DNA of 64,000 nt from Klebsiella aerogenes (GTDB taxonomy: Bacteria > Pseudomonadota > Gammaproteobacteria > Enterobacterales > Enterobacteriaceae). The DNA is taken from NCBI GenBank assembly GCA_029027985.1, contig CP119076.1:248001-312000 (forward strand), in the 5' to 3' direction. The translations under genes were made by a program, and so were the position numbers. How positions within the stretch are numbered: the stretch's first letter is position 1; each line of letters opens with the position of its first letter. The notes beneath the pieces were generated by a model. It saw only the letters and a list, made by a program, of their open reading frames with translations. It was not told where the DNA came from and made no database searches. Positions 55,618-64,000 of the stretch are shown one piece after another.

Positions 55618-56688
55618 ATGGCTGGTTTAAAACTACAAGCAGTAACCAAAAGCTGGGATGGTAAAACCCAGGTGATTCAACCGCTGACGCTGGATGTGGC
55701 GGACGGGGAATTTATCGTTATGGTCGGCCCTTCGGGCTGTGGCAAATCGACGTTGCTGCGTATGGTGGCCGGGCTGGAGCGGGTGACCAGCGGTGATATC
55801 TGGATCGATAGCAAGCGCGTGACGGAGATGGAACCGAAGGACCGCGGTATTGCAATGGTGTTCCAGAACTATGCCCTTTACCCGCATATGAGCGTGGAAG
55901 AGAACATGGCGTGGGGGCTGAAAATTCGCGGTATGGGCAAGGGACTCATTGACGAACGCGTACAAGAAGCGGCGCGTATTCTTGAGCTGGACGGCCTGCT
56001 CAAGCGCCGCCCGCGCGAACTCTCCGGTGGCCAGCGCCAGCGCGTGGCAATGGGCCGCGCCATCGTGCGTGACCCGGCGGTATTTTTGTTCGATGAACCG
56101 CTGTCAAACCTCGACGCCAAGCTGCGCGTGCAGATGCGCCTTGAACTGCAGCAGCTCCACCGCCGCCTGAAGACCACCTCACTGTACGTCACTCACGATC
56201 AGGTCGAGGCGATGACCCTTGCCCAGCGGGTGATGGTGATGAACAAAGGCGTCGCCGAACAGATTGGCACCCCGATTGAAGTGTATGAAAAACCGGCCAG
56301 CCGCTTTGTGGCAAGCTTTATCGGCAGCCCGGCGATGAACTTGCTGGATGGACGCGTCAGCGATGACGGCGGCCGCTTTGAACTGGAAGGCGGCATGCAG
56401 TTGCCGATGAATCACGAGCATCGGCGTCACGCCGGGCGTAAAATGACGCTAGGTATCCGCCCGGAGCATTTTATCTTAAGCTCGCAGGCGCAAGGCGGCA
56501 TTCCGCTGCTGATGGATACGCTGGAAATTTTAGGCGCCGATAACCTCGCCCACGGGCGCTGGGGCGAGCAGAAACTGGTGGTCAGATTACCGCATCAGCA
56601 GCGCCCGGCGGGAGGCAGCACGCTATGGTTGCATCTGCCTTTGGAACATCTGCATCTCTTTGATGGTGAAACAGGACAACGCGCATGA
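55618..56688 (+). CDS. ugpC: Glycerol-3-phosphate ABC ATPase UgpC
   Basis: A protein of 356 residues from the ATG at 55618, equal to E. coli UgpC. A frame from 55585 overlaps ugpE. Walker [10 protein letters not shown], signature LSGGQRQR, Walker [13 protein letters not shown], and a C-terminal OB-like regulatory domain of about 120 residues. It overlaps ugpQ by 4 bases. Confidence 0.97.
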   Translation: MAGLKLQAVTKSWDGKTQVIQPLTLDVADGEFIVMVGPSGCGKSTLLRMVAGLERVTSGDIWIDSKRVTEMEPKDRGIAMVFQNYALYPHMSVEENMAWGLKIRGMGKGLIDERVQEAARILELDGLLKRRPRELSGGQRQRVAMGRAIVRDPAVFLFDEPLSNLDAKLRVQMRLELQQLHRRLKTTSLYVTHDQVEAMTLAQRVMVMNKGVAEQIGTPIEVYEKPASRFVASFIGSPAMNLLDGRVSDDGGRFELEGGMQLPMNHEHRRHAGRKMTLGIRPEHFILSSQAQGGIPLLMDTLEILGADNLAHGRWGEQKLVVRLPHQQRPAGGSTLWLHLPLEHLHLFDGETGQRA

Positions 56689-57425
56689 GTCACTGGCCTT
56701 ATCCCCGCATCGTCGCCCATCGCGGCGGCGGTAAACTGGCGCCGGAGAATACTCTGGCGGCGATCGATGTTGGCGCCCGCTACGGGCATACGATGATCGA
56801 ATTTGACGCCAAGCTGTCGAAAGACGAGCAGATTTTTCTGCTGCACGACGATAACCTCGAACGCACCAGCAACGGCTGGGGTGTGGCTGGCGAGCTGCCG
56901 TGGCACGATCTGTTGAAGGTCGATGCCGGTAGCTGGTATAGCGGCGAATTTAAGGGCGAGCCGCTGCCGCTGCTCTCCGAGGTCGCGGAACGCTGTCGTC
57001 GACACGGCATGATGGCGAATATCGAAATTAAACCGACCACCGGACTGGGGCCGCAAACCGGCAAGGTGGTGGCGCTGGCCGCGCGCGAATTGTGGGCCGG
57101 GATGACCGCGCCGCTGCTGTCGTCCTTTGAAATCGACGCGCTGGAGGCAGCGCAGGAAGCCGCTCCCGAGCTACCGCGCGGGCTGTTGTTGGATGACTGG
57201 CGTGATGACTGGCGCGAACTGACTCGCCGTCTGGGCTGCGTGTCGATTCACCTCAATCACAAATTGCTGGATGAGGCGCGGGTAGCGAGCCTCAAGGCTG
57301 CCGGGCTGCATATCCTGGTTTACACCGTCAATAAACCCCAGCGCGCTGCTGAGCTGCTGAGCTGGGGCGTGGACTGCATCTGTACCGATGCGATTGACGT
57401 TATCGGCCCGAACTTCCAGCCTTAA
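56685..57425 (+). CDS. ugpQ: Glycerophosphodiester phosphodiesterase UgpQ
   Basis: A protein of 246 residues (E. coli 247), cytoplasmic GDPD family. [14 protein letters not shown] gives the catalytic His and metal-binding Glu, and [11 protein letters not shown] the second His. It hydrolyses glycerophosphodiesters imported by UgpBAEC to G3P and alcohol. Last gene of the operon, 25 bp from the convergent yhhA stop. Confidence 0.97.
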   Translation: MSHWPYPRIVAHRGGGKLAPENTLAAIDVGARYGHTMIEFDAKLSKDEQIFLLHDDNLERTSNGWGVAGELPWHDLLKVDAGSWYSGEFKGEPLPLLSEVAERCRRHGMMANIEIKPTTGLGPQTGKVVALAARELWAGMTAPLLSSFEIDALEAAQEAAPELPRGLLLDDWRDDWRELTRRLGCVSIHLNHKLLDEARVASLKAAGLHILVYTVNKPQRAAELLSWGVDCICTDAIDVIGPNFQP

Positions 57426-57449
57426 GCGTGGCTTCGCGGCAGCTGGCCC

Positions 57450-57770
57450 TTATGGGTTGGTCTGCCGCAGCATCCCGCCGTTCGTGTTAGGCAGCACCTG
57501 CTGCTGCGAATTGAGAGTGCCCCCCTGCAGCGCGCGCTGCTGATTATTTTGCAGTTGCGTCTGCAAATGCTGCTGCTGTGTGCGGGACTGGTTATTCAGA
57601 TCCTGCTTCAGCATGCTTTGCTGCTGCTGTTGCTGCACATTCATCTGATTTTGCATCCGCTGCTGGCTGGGAATCACGTATCCCGGCTGGTTGGGACTGT
57701 TATTGATGTTGATCGGCTGTGCTAATACGCTCAGCGGCATCAGCGCCGCCAGAAATAAAATCGCTTTCAT
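57450..57770 (-). CDS. yhhA: Gln-rich DUF2756 protein YhhA
   Basis: A protein of 106 residues (shorter than the 146 of E. coli, from memory) with a signal peptide ([17 protein letters not shown]). The mature part is almost only Gln, Asn, Leu, Arg and Met (runs such as [27 protein letters not shown]). It is predicted periplasmic. Function unknown. Low complexity and length difference suggest repeat-length variation. It is divergent from ggt. Confidence 0.85.
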   Translation of the reverse strand: MKAILFLAALMPLSVLAQPININNSPNQPGYVIPSQQRMQNQMNVQQQQQQSMLKQDLNNQSRTQQQHLQTQLQNNQQRALQGGTLNSQQQVLPNTNGGMLRQTNP

Positions 57771-57893
57771 TGTTTTCTCCTCCCGTGCGTGGGATCACTT
57801 AAGTGTATCTCTATTTCGCCATAACAATGATTTTTTAGGAGTTATCAACCAGGCTTAAGCCGGGATATAAACCTAACTTTCAGGAGTATGACA

Positions 57894-59636
57894 ATGATAA
57901 AAACAACAATATGGCGTCAGGTGGTCATCGCTGCGTTGCTGGCGGGCGGGAGCTTTACCGTCGCCGCCAACCCGCCACCGCCGCCGGTCTCTTATGGCGT
58001 TGAGGAAGATGTGTTCCACCCGGTCCGCGCCCAACAGGGAATGGTGGCTTCGGTGGATGCGTTAGCGACGCGCATCGGCGTGGATATTCTGCGCCAGGGC
58101 GGCAATGCCGTCGATGCGGCGGTGGCGGTCGGTTATGCGCTGGCGGTAACCCACCCGCAGGCCGGTAATATCGGCGGCGGCGGATTTATGATGCTGCGTA
58201 CCAAAGACGGTAAAACAACGGCGATCGATTTCCGTGAAATGGCGCCGGAGAAAGCCACTCGCGATATGTTCCTCGATGAACATGGCAACCCTGACAGTAA
58301 AAAATCGCTCATTTCCCACCTAGCTTCCGGCACCCCGGGCAGCGTCGCGGGCTTCTCGCTCGCGCTGGAAAAATACGGCACTATGCCGCTGAATAAAGTG
58401 ATCCGCCCGGCGATTAAACTGGCGGAAGAGGGCTTCATCGTCAACGATGCGCTGGCTGACGATCTGAAAACCTACGGCAGCGAAGTGATTCCGCAGCATG
58501 AAAACAGCAAAGCTATCTTCTGGAAGAATGGCGAACCGCTGAAAAAAGGCGACAAGCTGGTGCAAAAGCAACTGGGTAAAAGCCTGGAGCTGATTGCTGA
58601 GCACGGCCCGGACGCCTTCTATAAAGGGGCCATCGCCGACCAGATTGCTGGTGAAATGCAAAAGAACGGTGGGCTGATTACCAAAGCCGATCTTGCCAAC
58701 TACAAAGCGGTGGAGCGCACGCCGATTAGCGGCGAATATCGCGGCTACGAGGTGTATTCGATGCCGCCGCCGTCCTCCGGCGGGATCCACATCGTACAGA
58801 TCCTCAATATCATGGAAAACTTCGATATGCATAAGTATGGCTTCGGCAGCGCTGACGCCATGCAGGTGATGGCGGAAGCGGAAAAACATGCCTATGCCGA
58901 TCGCTCGGAGTATCTTGGCGATCCTGACTTCGTCAAAGTACCGTGGCAAGCGCTGACCAGTAAGGCCTATGCGAAGGCGATCGCCGCCGAAATTGATGTG
59001 AATAAAGCGAAGCCTTCCAGCCAGATCCGTCCGGGTAAACTGGCGCCGTATGAAAGCAACCAGACCACCCACTTCTCAGTGGTGGATAAGGACGGTAATG
59101 CGGTGGCGGTGACATATACGCTGAACACCACTTTCGGCACCGGTATTGTGGCGGGCGACTCCGGTATTTTGCTGAATAACCAGATGGATGACTTCTCGGC
59201 GAAACCTGGTGTGCCTAACGTTTATGGTCTGGTAGGCGGCGATGCTAACGCGGTGGGGCCGAAAAAACGTCCGCTGTCGTCGATGTCGCCGACCATCGTG
59301 GTCAAAGATGGTAAAACCTGGCTGGTGACCGGTAGCCCGGGCGGCAGCCGTATCATTACCACCGTGCTGCAAATGGTGGTGAATACCATTGATTTCGGGA
59401 TGAATGTCGCGGAAGCCACCAACGCGCCGCGCTTCCACCACCAGTGGCTGCCGGATGAGCTGCGTGTTGAAAAAGGCTTTAGCCCGGATACGCTGAAGCT
59501 GCTGGAAGAGAAAGGCCAAAAGGTGGTGCTGAAAGAGGCGATGGGCAGCACCCAGAGCATTATGGTCGGCCCGGACGGTACGCTGTATGGCGCATCCGAT
59601 CCACGTTCGCCGGATGATTTGACGGCGGGATACTGA
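57894..59636 (+). CDS. ggt: Gamma-glutamyltranspeptidase
   Basis: A protein of 580 residues, as in E. coli Ggt, from the ATG at 57894 with AGGAG seven bases before. An ATG two codons earlier sits on the ribosome site. The signal peptide ends TVAANPPPPP. The autoprocessing nucleophile is Thr391 in NQTTHFSVVD, which splits large and small subunits. The lid/oxyanion residues SSMSPT and GSPGGSRI are present. It hydrolyses periplasmic glutathione and transfers gamma-glutamyl groups. Confidence 0.97.
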   Translation: MIKTTIWRQVVIAALLAGGSFTVAANPPPPPVSYGVEEDVFHPVRAQQGMVASVDALATRIGVDILRQGGNAVDAAVAVGYALAVTHPQAGNIGGGGFMMLRTKDGKTTAIDFREMAPEKATRDMFLDEHGNPDSKKSLISHLASGTPGSVAGFSLALEKYGTMPLNKVIRPAIKLAEEGFIVNDALADDLKTYGSEVIPQHENSKAIFWKNGEPLKKGDKLVQKQLGKSLELIAEHGPDAFYKGAIADQIAGEMQKNGGLITKADLANYKAVERTPISGEYRGYEVYSMPPPSSGGIHIVQILNIMENFDMHKYGFGSADAMQVMAEAEKHAYADRSEYLGDPDFVKVPWQALTSKAYAKAIAAEIDVNKAKPSSQIRPGKLAPYESNQTTHFSVVDKDGNAVAVTYTLNTTFGTGIVAGDSGILLNNQMDDFSAKPGVPNVYGLVGGDANAVGPKKRPLSSMSPTIVVKDGKTWLVTGSPGGSRIITTVLQMVVNTIDFGMNVAEATNAPRFHHQWLPDELRVEKGFSPDTLKLLEEKGQKVVLKEAMGSTQSIMVGPDGTLYGASDPRSPDDLTAGY

Positions 59637-59641
59637 GTTAT

Positions 59642-59671
59642 TTGCCCGGCAGGCGTAACGTCGCCGGGCAA
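59642..59671. terminator. Bidirectional terminator between ggt and yhhY
   Basis: TTGCCCGGC (59642-59650) and GCCGGGCAA (59663-59671) form a perfect 9 bp stem between convergent genes. T-runs are weak (TTCCTT). Confidence 0.7.
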
Positions 59672-59676
59672 TTCCT

Positions 59677-60171
59677 TCATGATGACTTCATCCGCGCCAT
59701 AAAATAGGCATCCACATACTCGCCGTTGCGTAGCGCATAGCGCTTGCCGGTACCTTCGATCTCAAAACCGTACTTTTTATACACCGCCACTGCGGGGGTG
59801 TTATCCACGAATACCGTTAGCTCGATACGATCGACGCGCAGCCAGTTGTCGCACATATCAATCATGGTATTCATCAACGCGCTGGCGATACCGCGATTAT
59901 GCCAGCGTGAATCCACGCTAATACCAAAGTCAGCGACATGGCTTCGGCGCGGGCGCTGGGCTACCGCAATGCTTAAATGGCCTACCACCTGCCCCTCAAT
60001 ACAGGCCACGAGTTGTTTCACACCGGCAGTATCGCTTAGCCGCTCTTGCCACATATGCTCGGAAGGATGAGGGACCTGTAGCGTGTTGCGATACACCTCC
60101 GGCTGGGCGTGAATTTGACGAATCGCGTCGACATCTTTCGGTTCGGCATGGCGTATCACTATGTCACTCAT
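59677..60171 (-). CDS. yhhY: GNAT N-acetyltransferase YhhY
   Basis: A protein of 164 residues (E. coli 162). The acetyl-CoA loop is SRWHNRGIASALM, and NTPAVAVYKKYGFEIEGTGK is the usual beta6-beta7 end of GNAT proteins. E. coli YhhY acetylates some amino acids such as methionine and histidine in vitro. It is the neighbour of ryhB, as in E. coli. Confidence 0.94.
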   Translation of the reverse strand: MSDIVIRHAEPKDVDAIRQIHAQPEVYRNTLQVPHPSEHMWQERLSDTAGVKQLVACIEGQVVGHLSIAVAQRPRRSHVADFGISVDSRWHNRGIASALMNTMIDMCDNWLRVDRIELTVFVDNTPAVAVYKKYGFEIEGTGKRYALRNGEYVDAYFMARMKSS

Positions 60172-60272
60172 TCCTCAATCCTCATTTGGGTGAAAAGTCC
60201 CTTTAAACATCACTGACTTCATCATGTGAGTCAATGGCTGTTTTTTGCAAAAAAGAGTAGACAAGTGCGAAT

Positions 60273-60291
60273 GAGAATGATTATTATTGTC
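60273..60291 (+). promoter_or_regulatory. Fur box of ryhB
   Basis: GAGAAT-GATTAT-T-ATTGTC matches the Fur hexamer consensus (GATAAT GATAAT c ATTATC) at 15 of 18 hexamer positions. It overlaps the -10 TATTAT (60282-60287), seven bases before the RNA start. Fur-Fe2+ should block ryhB when iron is plentiful. Confidence 0.88.
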
Positions 60292-60293
60292 CT

Positions 60294-60388
60294 GCATTCA
60301 GGGAGACCCTTGCGGAAAGCCTGAAAGCACGACATTGCTCACATTGCTTCCAGTATTACTTTAGCCAGCCGGGTGCTGGCTTTTTTTT
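60294..60388 (+). ncRNA. ryhB: RyhB, iron-sparing small regulatory RNA
   Basis: About 90 nt. The central part GAAAGCACGACATTGCTCAC and the terminator AGCCAGCC-GGG-TGCTGGCTTTTTTTTT match E. coli RyhB closely. The 5' hairpin (CAGGGAGACCC...GCCTG) is slightly diverged. The seed region TTGCTCACATTGCTTCC is intact. RyhB with Hfq lowers mRNAs of iron-using proteins (such as sodB and sdh) during iron starvation. It lies between yhhY and yhhX, as in E. coli. Confidence 0.96.
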
Positions 60389-60495
60389 TGCTGTTTTTTC
60401 CGCCTGGCGTTCGTGGTACGACAAGAACGTTATCTGCGGCATCGTCTGATGGGTTGCGCTAAGGTAAGGGGAGTCACCTTTAAAAGGACCTCATT

Positions 60496-61533
60496 ATGAC
60501 TCTGCACTGCGCATTTATTGGCTTTGGTAAAAGCACCACCCGCTACCACCTTCCTTACGTTCTGCACCGCCAGGACCGCTGGCGCGTTGCACACATTTAT
60601 CGCCGCAGCGCCAGGCCGGAAGAACAGGCGCCGCAGTATTCACATATTCACTTCACCAGCGATCTCGCCGATGTGCTGAACGACCCACAGGTCAAGCTGG
60701 TGGTTGTCTGCACTCACGCTGACAGCCACTTCGAATACGCGAAACGGGCGCTGGAAGCGGGAAAAAACGTGCTGGTCGAAAAGCCGTTTACCCCGACCCT
60801 GGACGAAGCGAAAGCGCTATTCGCGCTGGCGAAAAGCAAAGGTTTGACGGTCACGCCGTACCAGAACCGCCGCTTTGATTCCTGCTTTTTGACCACTAAA
60901 AAAGTGATTGAAAGCGGTAAGCTCGGTGAGCTGGTGGAAATTGAAAGTCATTTCGATAACTACCGTCCGCTGGCGGAAACCAATCCTGGCGGGCCGCAAG
61001 GCGGAGATTTCTACGGTCTCGGCGTCCATACCCTGGACCAGATCATTTCTCTGTTTGGTCGCCCGGATCACGTTGCCTACGACCTGCGTTCGCTGCGTAA
61101 TAAAGCCAACCCTGATGACACGTTTGAAGCTCAGTTGTTCTACGGCAACCTGAAGGCGATTGTGAAAACCAGCCATCTGGTGCAGATCGACTACCCGAAA
61201 TTTATCGTCCACGGTCATAAAGGCTCGTTTGTGAAATACGGCATCGACCAGCAGGAGACCAGCCTGAAGGCCAATATCATGCCGGGTGAAGCGGGGTTTG
61301 GCGCCGATAACAGCGTCGGTCAACTGGTGTATATCAACGAGGCGGGCGTGGCGGTACGTGAAGAGGTGCCGCTGGAGGCCGGTGACTACGGTCGGGTGTA
61401 CGACGCGCTGTATGACACCCTCGTCAATGGTCAGCTGAATTACGTCAAGGAATCTGAAGTTCTCACCAATATGGAGATTCTGCAGCGCGGCTTTGAGCAG
61501 CCTTCACCGGCGACGATTACCCTGGCGAAGTAA
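60496..61533 (+). CDS. yhhX: Gfo/Idh/MocA-family oxidoreductase YhhX
   Basis: A protein of 345 residues, as E. coli YhhX. The N-terminal Rossmann region (CAFIGFGKSTTRYHLPYVL) and LVEKPFTPTLDEAK are the Gfo/Idh/MocA cofactor motifs. The substrate is unknown. It reads divergently from yhhY with ryhB between. AAAAGGACC precedes the ATG. Confidence 0.94.
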   Translation: MTLHCAFIGFGKSTTRYHLPYVLHRQDRWRVAHIYRRSARPEEQAPQYSHIHFTSDLADVLNDPQVKLVVVCTHADSHFEYAKRALEAGKNVLVEKPFTPTLDEAKALFALAKSKGLTVTPYQNRRFDSCFLTTKKVIESGKLGELVEIESHFDNYRPLAETNPGGPQGGDFYGLGVHTLDQIISLFGRPDHVAYDLRSLRNKANPDDTFEAQLFYGNLKAIVKTSHLVQIDYPKFIVHGHKGSFVKYGIDQQETSLKANIMPGEAGFGADNSVGQLVYINEAGVAVREEVPLEAGDYGRVYDALYDTLVNGQLNYVKESEVLTNMEILQRGFEQPSPATITLAK

Positions 61534-61654
61534 GCAAAATTGGCTCCCCGGCGCTTGTTCATATTTTTTGAACAGAGGAGTCAATTTTCACCCTCTATGA
61601 TCGCCGACGGAATGGGTCCACACTGAGTCCATCGAAAACATACGGGGGTGCAAC

Positions 61655-62350
61655 ATGATCTTTTTACGCAAAGCTAACGAACGTGGCCACGCTAACCATG
61701 GCTGGCTGGATTCCTGGCATACTTTCTCTTTCGCTAATTACTACGACCCGAATTTTATGGGCTTCTCCGCGCTGCGCGTGATCAACGATGACGTTATCGA
61801 CGCCGGCCAGGGTTTTGGCACTCACCCGCACAAAGACATGGAAATCCTGACTTATGTGCTGGAAGGCGCAGTAGAGCACCAGGACAGCATGGGTAACAAA
61901 GAGCAGGTTCCGGCTGGCGAGTTCCAGATCATGAGCGCGGGTACCGGCGTGCGTCACTCGGAATACAACCCGAGCAACACTGACCGCCTGCGTCTGTATC
62001 AAATCTGGATTATTCCAGAAGAAACCGGCATTACGCCGCGTTACGAGCAGCGCCGCTTTGATGCCGAGCAGGGCAAACAGCTGGTGTTGTCGCCGGATGC
62101 GCGTGATGGTTCGTTGAAAGTGCATCAGGATATGGAATTGTATCGCTGGGCGCTGCTGAAAGATGAGCAGTCGGTCCACCAGATTGCCGCAGAACGCCGT
62201 GTGTGGATCCAGGTGGTGAAAGGCGAAGTGACCATTAATGGCACCAAAGCCACCACCAGCGATGGTCTGGCGATTTGGGACGAACAGGCGATTTCGATTC
62301 ACGCCGACAGCGATAGCGAAATTCTGCTGTTCGATCTGCCGCCGGTCTGA
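61655..62350 (+). CDS. yhhW: Pirin-family quercetin 2,3-dioxygenase YhhW
   Basis: A protein of 231 residues, bicupin pirin fold, like E. coli YhhW, which has quercetinase activity. The metal ligands lie in THPHKDMEIL (two His near residues 57-59) and GVRHSEYN (His101, Glu103 region). The natural substrate is not known. It is on its own transcript, 121 bp after yhhX, with GGGGTGC upstream. Confidence 0.95.
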   Translation: MIFLRKANERGHANHGWLDSWHTFSFANYYDPNFMGFSALRVINDDVIDAGQGFGTHPHKDMEILTYVLEGAVEHQDSMGNKEQVPAGEFQIMSAGTGVRHSEYNPSNTDRLRLYQIWIIPEETGITPRYEQRRFDAEQGKQLVLSPDARDGSLKVHQDMELYRWALLKDEQSVHQIAAERRVWIQVVKGEVTINGTKATTSDGLAIWDEQAISIHADSDSEILLFDLPPV

Positions 62351-62476
62351 TACGCGTCATCCTTCAAGCCGCATTTTTGTTGGCTCTCCTCACTCACCCC
62401 GGTCGCGTACCCCTTGTACGCTTCCGGGGATTCGTGGCGTTGCCGCCTCAATGCAACTTGAATAATTTTGCGTATC
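62349..62476. repeat. 128 bp dispersed palindromic element (YPAL-like)
   Basis: Terminal inverted repeats GATACGC and GCGTATC bound the element, with second-order complementary TTCAAG/CTTGAA. The inside carries CTCACTCACCCCGGTCGCG and CCGGGGATTCGTGGCG arms. It starts inside the yhhW stop region. Partial relatives are at 45033, 35099 and 5741. Confidence 0.75.
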
Positions 62477-62575
62477 AACTCTAAATAAATCTTTTAGCCC
62501 TTTTTTCTCCGGGAAGGTTGCGCTTTGTCCGTGATAAACTGAGAAAATGTTTCCCAGCCGATCACAGTCAGGACG

Positions 62576-63571
62576 ATGAAAAAGAAAAGACCCGTACTTC
62601 AGGATGTAGCCGATCTTGTCGGCGTGACCAAAATGACGGTCAGTCGCTATTTACGTAACCCGGAACAGGTTTCTGAGGCCCTGCGTGGTAAGATTGCTGT
62701 TGCACTCGATGAACTGGGTTATATTCCCAACCGCGCCCCTGACATCCTCTCTAACGCCACCAGCCGCGCCATTGGCGTGCTGCTGCCATCGTTAACCAAC
62801 CAGGTCTTCTCAGAAGTGCTGCGCGGCATCGAAAGCGTCACTGACGCTTTCGGCTATCAAACTATGCTGGCGCACTACGGCTATAAGCCGGAAATGGAAG
62901 AGAAACGCCTTGAATCCATGCTCTCCTGGAACATTGACGGCCTGATCCTCACCGAACGTACCCACACGCCGCGTACCCTCAAAATGATCGAAGTCGCCGG
63001 GATCCCGGTGGTTGAGCTGATGGACAGCCAGTCGCCGTGCCTCGACATTGCCGTCGGTTTTGACAACTTTGAAGCGGCCCGGCAGATGACGGCGGCGATT
63101 ATTGCCCGCGGCCACCGCCACGTTGCCTACCTGGGCGCGCGTCTGGATGAACGTACGATCATCAAACAGAAGGGGTACGAGCAGGCGATGCATGACGCCG
63201 GGATGACGCCCTACAGCGTGATGGTGGAGCAGTCGTCCTCCTACTCATCAGGGATAGAGTTAATGCGTCAGGCGCGCCGCGAATATCCGCAGCTCGACGG
63301 CATCTTCTGTACTAACGATGACCTGGCGGTCGGCGCGGCGTTTGAGTGTCAGCGCCTGGGGCTGAAGATCCCGGACGACATGGCGATTGCCGGTTTCCAC
63401 GGCCACGATATCGGCCAGGTGATGGAGCCACGTCTCGCCAGCGTACTGACCCCACGTGAGCGGATGGGACGCATAGGCGCCGAGCGCCTGCTGGCGCGCA
63501 TCCGCGGTGAGACGATTACCCCTAAGATGTTAGATTTAGGTTTCACATTGTCACCGGGCGGATCTATTTAA
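62576..63571 (+). CDS. gntR: Gluconate operon repressor GntR (LacI family)
   Basis: A protein of 331 residues. The helix-turn-helix reads LQDVADLVGVTKMTVSRYLR (residues 7-26). The sugar-binding periplasmic-like domain follows (AIGVLLPSLTNQVFSEVLRG; GIFCTNDDLAVGAAF). It represses gntK/gntU and related genes until gluconate binds. Operators precede gntK directly downstream. Confidence 0.97.
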   Translation: MKKKRPVLQDVADLVGVTKMTVSRYLRNPEQVSEALRGKIAVALDELGYIPNRAPDILSNATSRAIGVLLPSLTNQVFSEVLRGIESVTDAFGYQTMLAHYGYKPEMEEKRLESMLSWNIDGLILTERTHTPRTLKMIEVAGIPVVELMDSQSPCLDIAVGFDNFEAARQMTAAIIARGHRHVAYLGARLDERTIIKQKGYEQAMHDAGMTPYSVMVEQSSSYSSGIELMRQARREYPQLDGIFCTNDDLAVGAAFECQRLGLKIPDDMAIAGFHGHDIGQVMEPRLASVLTPRERMGRIGAERLLARIRGETITPKMLDLGFTLSPGGSI

Positions 63572-63580
63572 ACTGACAAA

Positions 63581-63596
63581 TTTGAAGTAGATCACA
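63581..63596 (+). promoter_or_regulatory. Candidate CRP site upstream of gntK
   Basis: TTTGA-AGTAGA-TCACA matches the CRP consensus TGTGA-N6-TCACA at nine of ten positions. gntK is CRP-activated in E. coli. Confidence 0.7.
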
Positions 63597-63650
63597 CATA
63601 TTCACATCTGGCACGAATGGTTATTGCTTCTCCCTGGGTCCGGCATGACA

Positions 63651-63680
63651 ATGTTACCGATAACAGTTACCCGTAACACT
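63651..63680 (+). promoter_or_regulatory. GntR operators upstream of gntK
   Basis: ATGTTACCGATAACAG (63651-63666) and AGTTACCCGTAACACT (63665-63680) are adjacent imperfect palindromes of the GntR type known upstream of E. coli gntK. A weaker TTGCCCGTAATCA follows. Confidence 0.8.
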
Positions 63681-63764
63681 TGCCCGTAATCATTAACCGA
63701 TATGCCGCTTTCGCGCTGTATGAGTCAGCCCCGGCGCGGCATACCAGTCCAGTGGGAGGACGCT

Positions 63765-64000
63765 TTGAGCACGACTAACCATGATCACCACGTCTATGTC
63801 CTGATGGGCGTTTCCGGCAGTGGTAAATCCGCCGTCGCCAGTGAAGTGGCGCATCAACTGCAGGCCGCGTTTCTCGATGGCGATTTTCTGCATCCGCGTA
63901 GCAACATCACCAAAATGGCGTCCGGCGAACCCCTGAACGACGATGATCGTACGCCGTGGCTGCAAGCGTTGAATGACGCGGCGTTTGCTATGCAGCGTAC
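63765..64000 (+). CDS. gntK: Gluconokinase GntK, N-terminal part (cut by window end)
   Basis: The first 78 codons are present. The start is TTG at 63765 with GGGAGGA ideally spaced, giving (M)STTNHDHHVYVLMG as in E. coli. The P-loop is GVSGSGKSAVA near residues 16-26, and DGDFLHPRSNITKMASGEPL is the sugar-site segment. It phosphorylates gluconate to 6-phosphogluconate. The rest lies beyond the window. Confidence 0.96.
   Translation, partial: MSTTNHDHHVYVLMGVSGSGKSAVASEVAHQLQAAFLDGDFLHPRSNITKMASGEPLNDDDRTPWLQALNDAAFAMQR

Overview
This window is chromosomal DNA of a gammaproteobacterium of the family Enterobacteriaceae. Most genes match Escherichia coli K-12 counterparts closely in length, motifs and order, as judged from memory of those proteins. 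High GC at third codon positions, a plasmid-free housekeeping backbone and a complete arn operon suit a Klebsiella/Raoultella/Enterobacter-like genome. I cannot name the species from sequence alone.

Layout. (1) 1-10.4 kb: the 3' end of a PAP2-type phosphatase gene, then prlC-rsmJ (oligopeptidase A under a likely heat-shock promoter, and a 16S rRNA methyltransferase), dtpB, uspA, uspB, pitA and yhiN. Next is a short mgtE magnesium transporter whose leader carries a recognisable M-box Mg2+ riboswitch. (2) 10.7-11.4 kb: a hicAB toxin-antitoxin pair behind a promoter with a perfect palindrome. (3) 11.9-19.3 kb: the complete arnBCADTEF operon for adding 4-amino-4-deoxy-L-arabinose to lipid A, with a candidate PmrA box. 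(4) 19.3-33.4 kb, minus strand: a 16-gene aryl-polyene-type (ape) biosynthesis cluster, plus acpT, the phosphopantetheinyl transferase that E. coli K-12 retains as an orphan. The genes overlap or nearly touch and read as one operon. They supply two acyl carrier proteins, an acyl ligase, ketosynthases and a chain-length-factor-like protein, a ketoreductase, dehydratases, a thioesterase, acyl- and glycosyltransferases, a LolA-like carrier, an MMPL exporter and a lipoprotein. An open 3' remnant of an unidentified gene abuts the first cluster gene.

(5) 33.8-44.97 kb: backbone genes dcrB, yhhQ, tusA, zntA, yhhN, yhhM, yhhL, rsmD, ftsYEX and rpoH. The tusA-zntA gap holds a seven-copy tandem array of about 67 bp palindromic units. 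(6) 45.3-52.2 kb: the leucine/branched-chain amino acid importer (livJ, livKHMGF) with panM between livJ and livK. (7) 52.4-57.4 kb: the ugpBAECQ glycerol-3-phosphate/glycerophosphodiester operon. (8) 57.4-64 kb: yhhA, ggt, yhhY, the Fur-controlled small RNA RyhB, yhhX, yhhW, gntR and the 5' part of gntK behind GntR and CRP sites.

The island between dcrB and yhiN (ape, arn, hicAB, mgtE) occupies the place where E. coli K-12 carries yhhS-yhhT-acpT-nik and other genes. It is mostly devoted to modifying the cell envelope. I found no rRNA, tRNA, CRISPR array, insertion sequence or prophage. The best candidates for a second look are the mgtE leader, the hicAB operator, an orphan terminator upstream of arnB, the tandem palindrome array, and the gene remnant at the head of the ape cluster.
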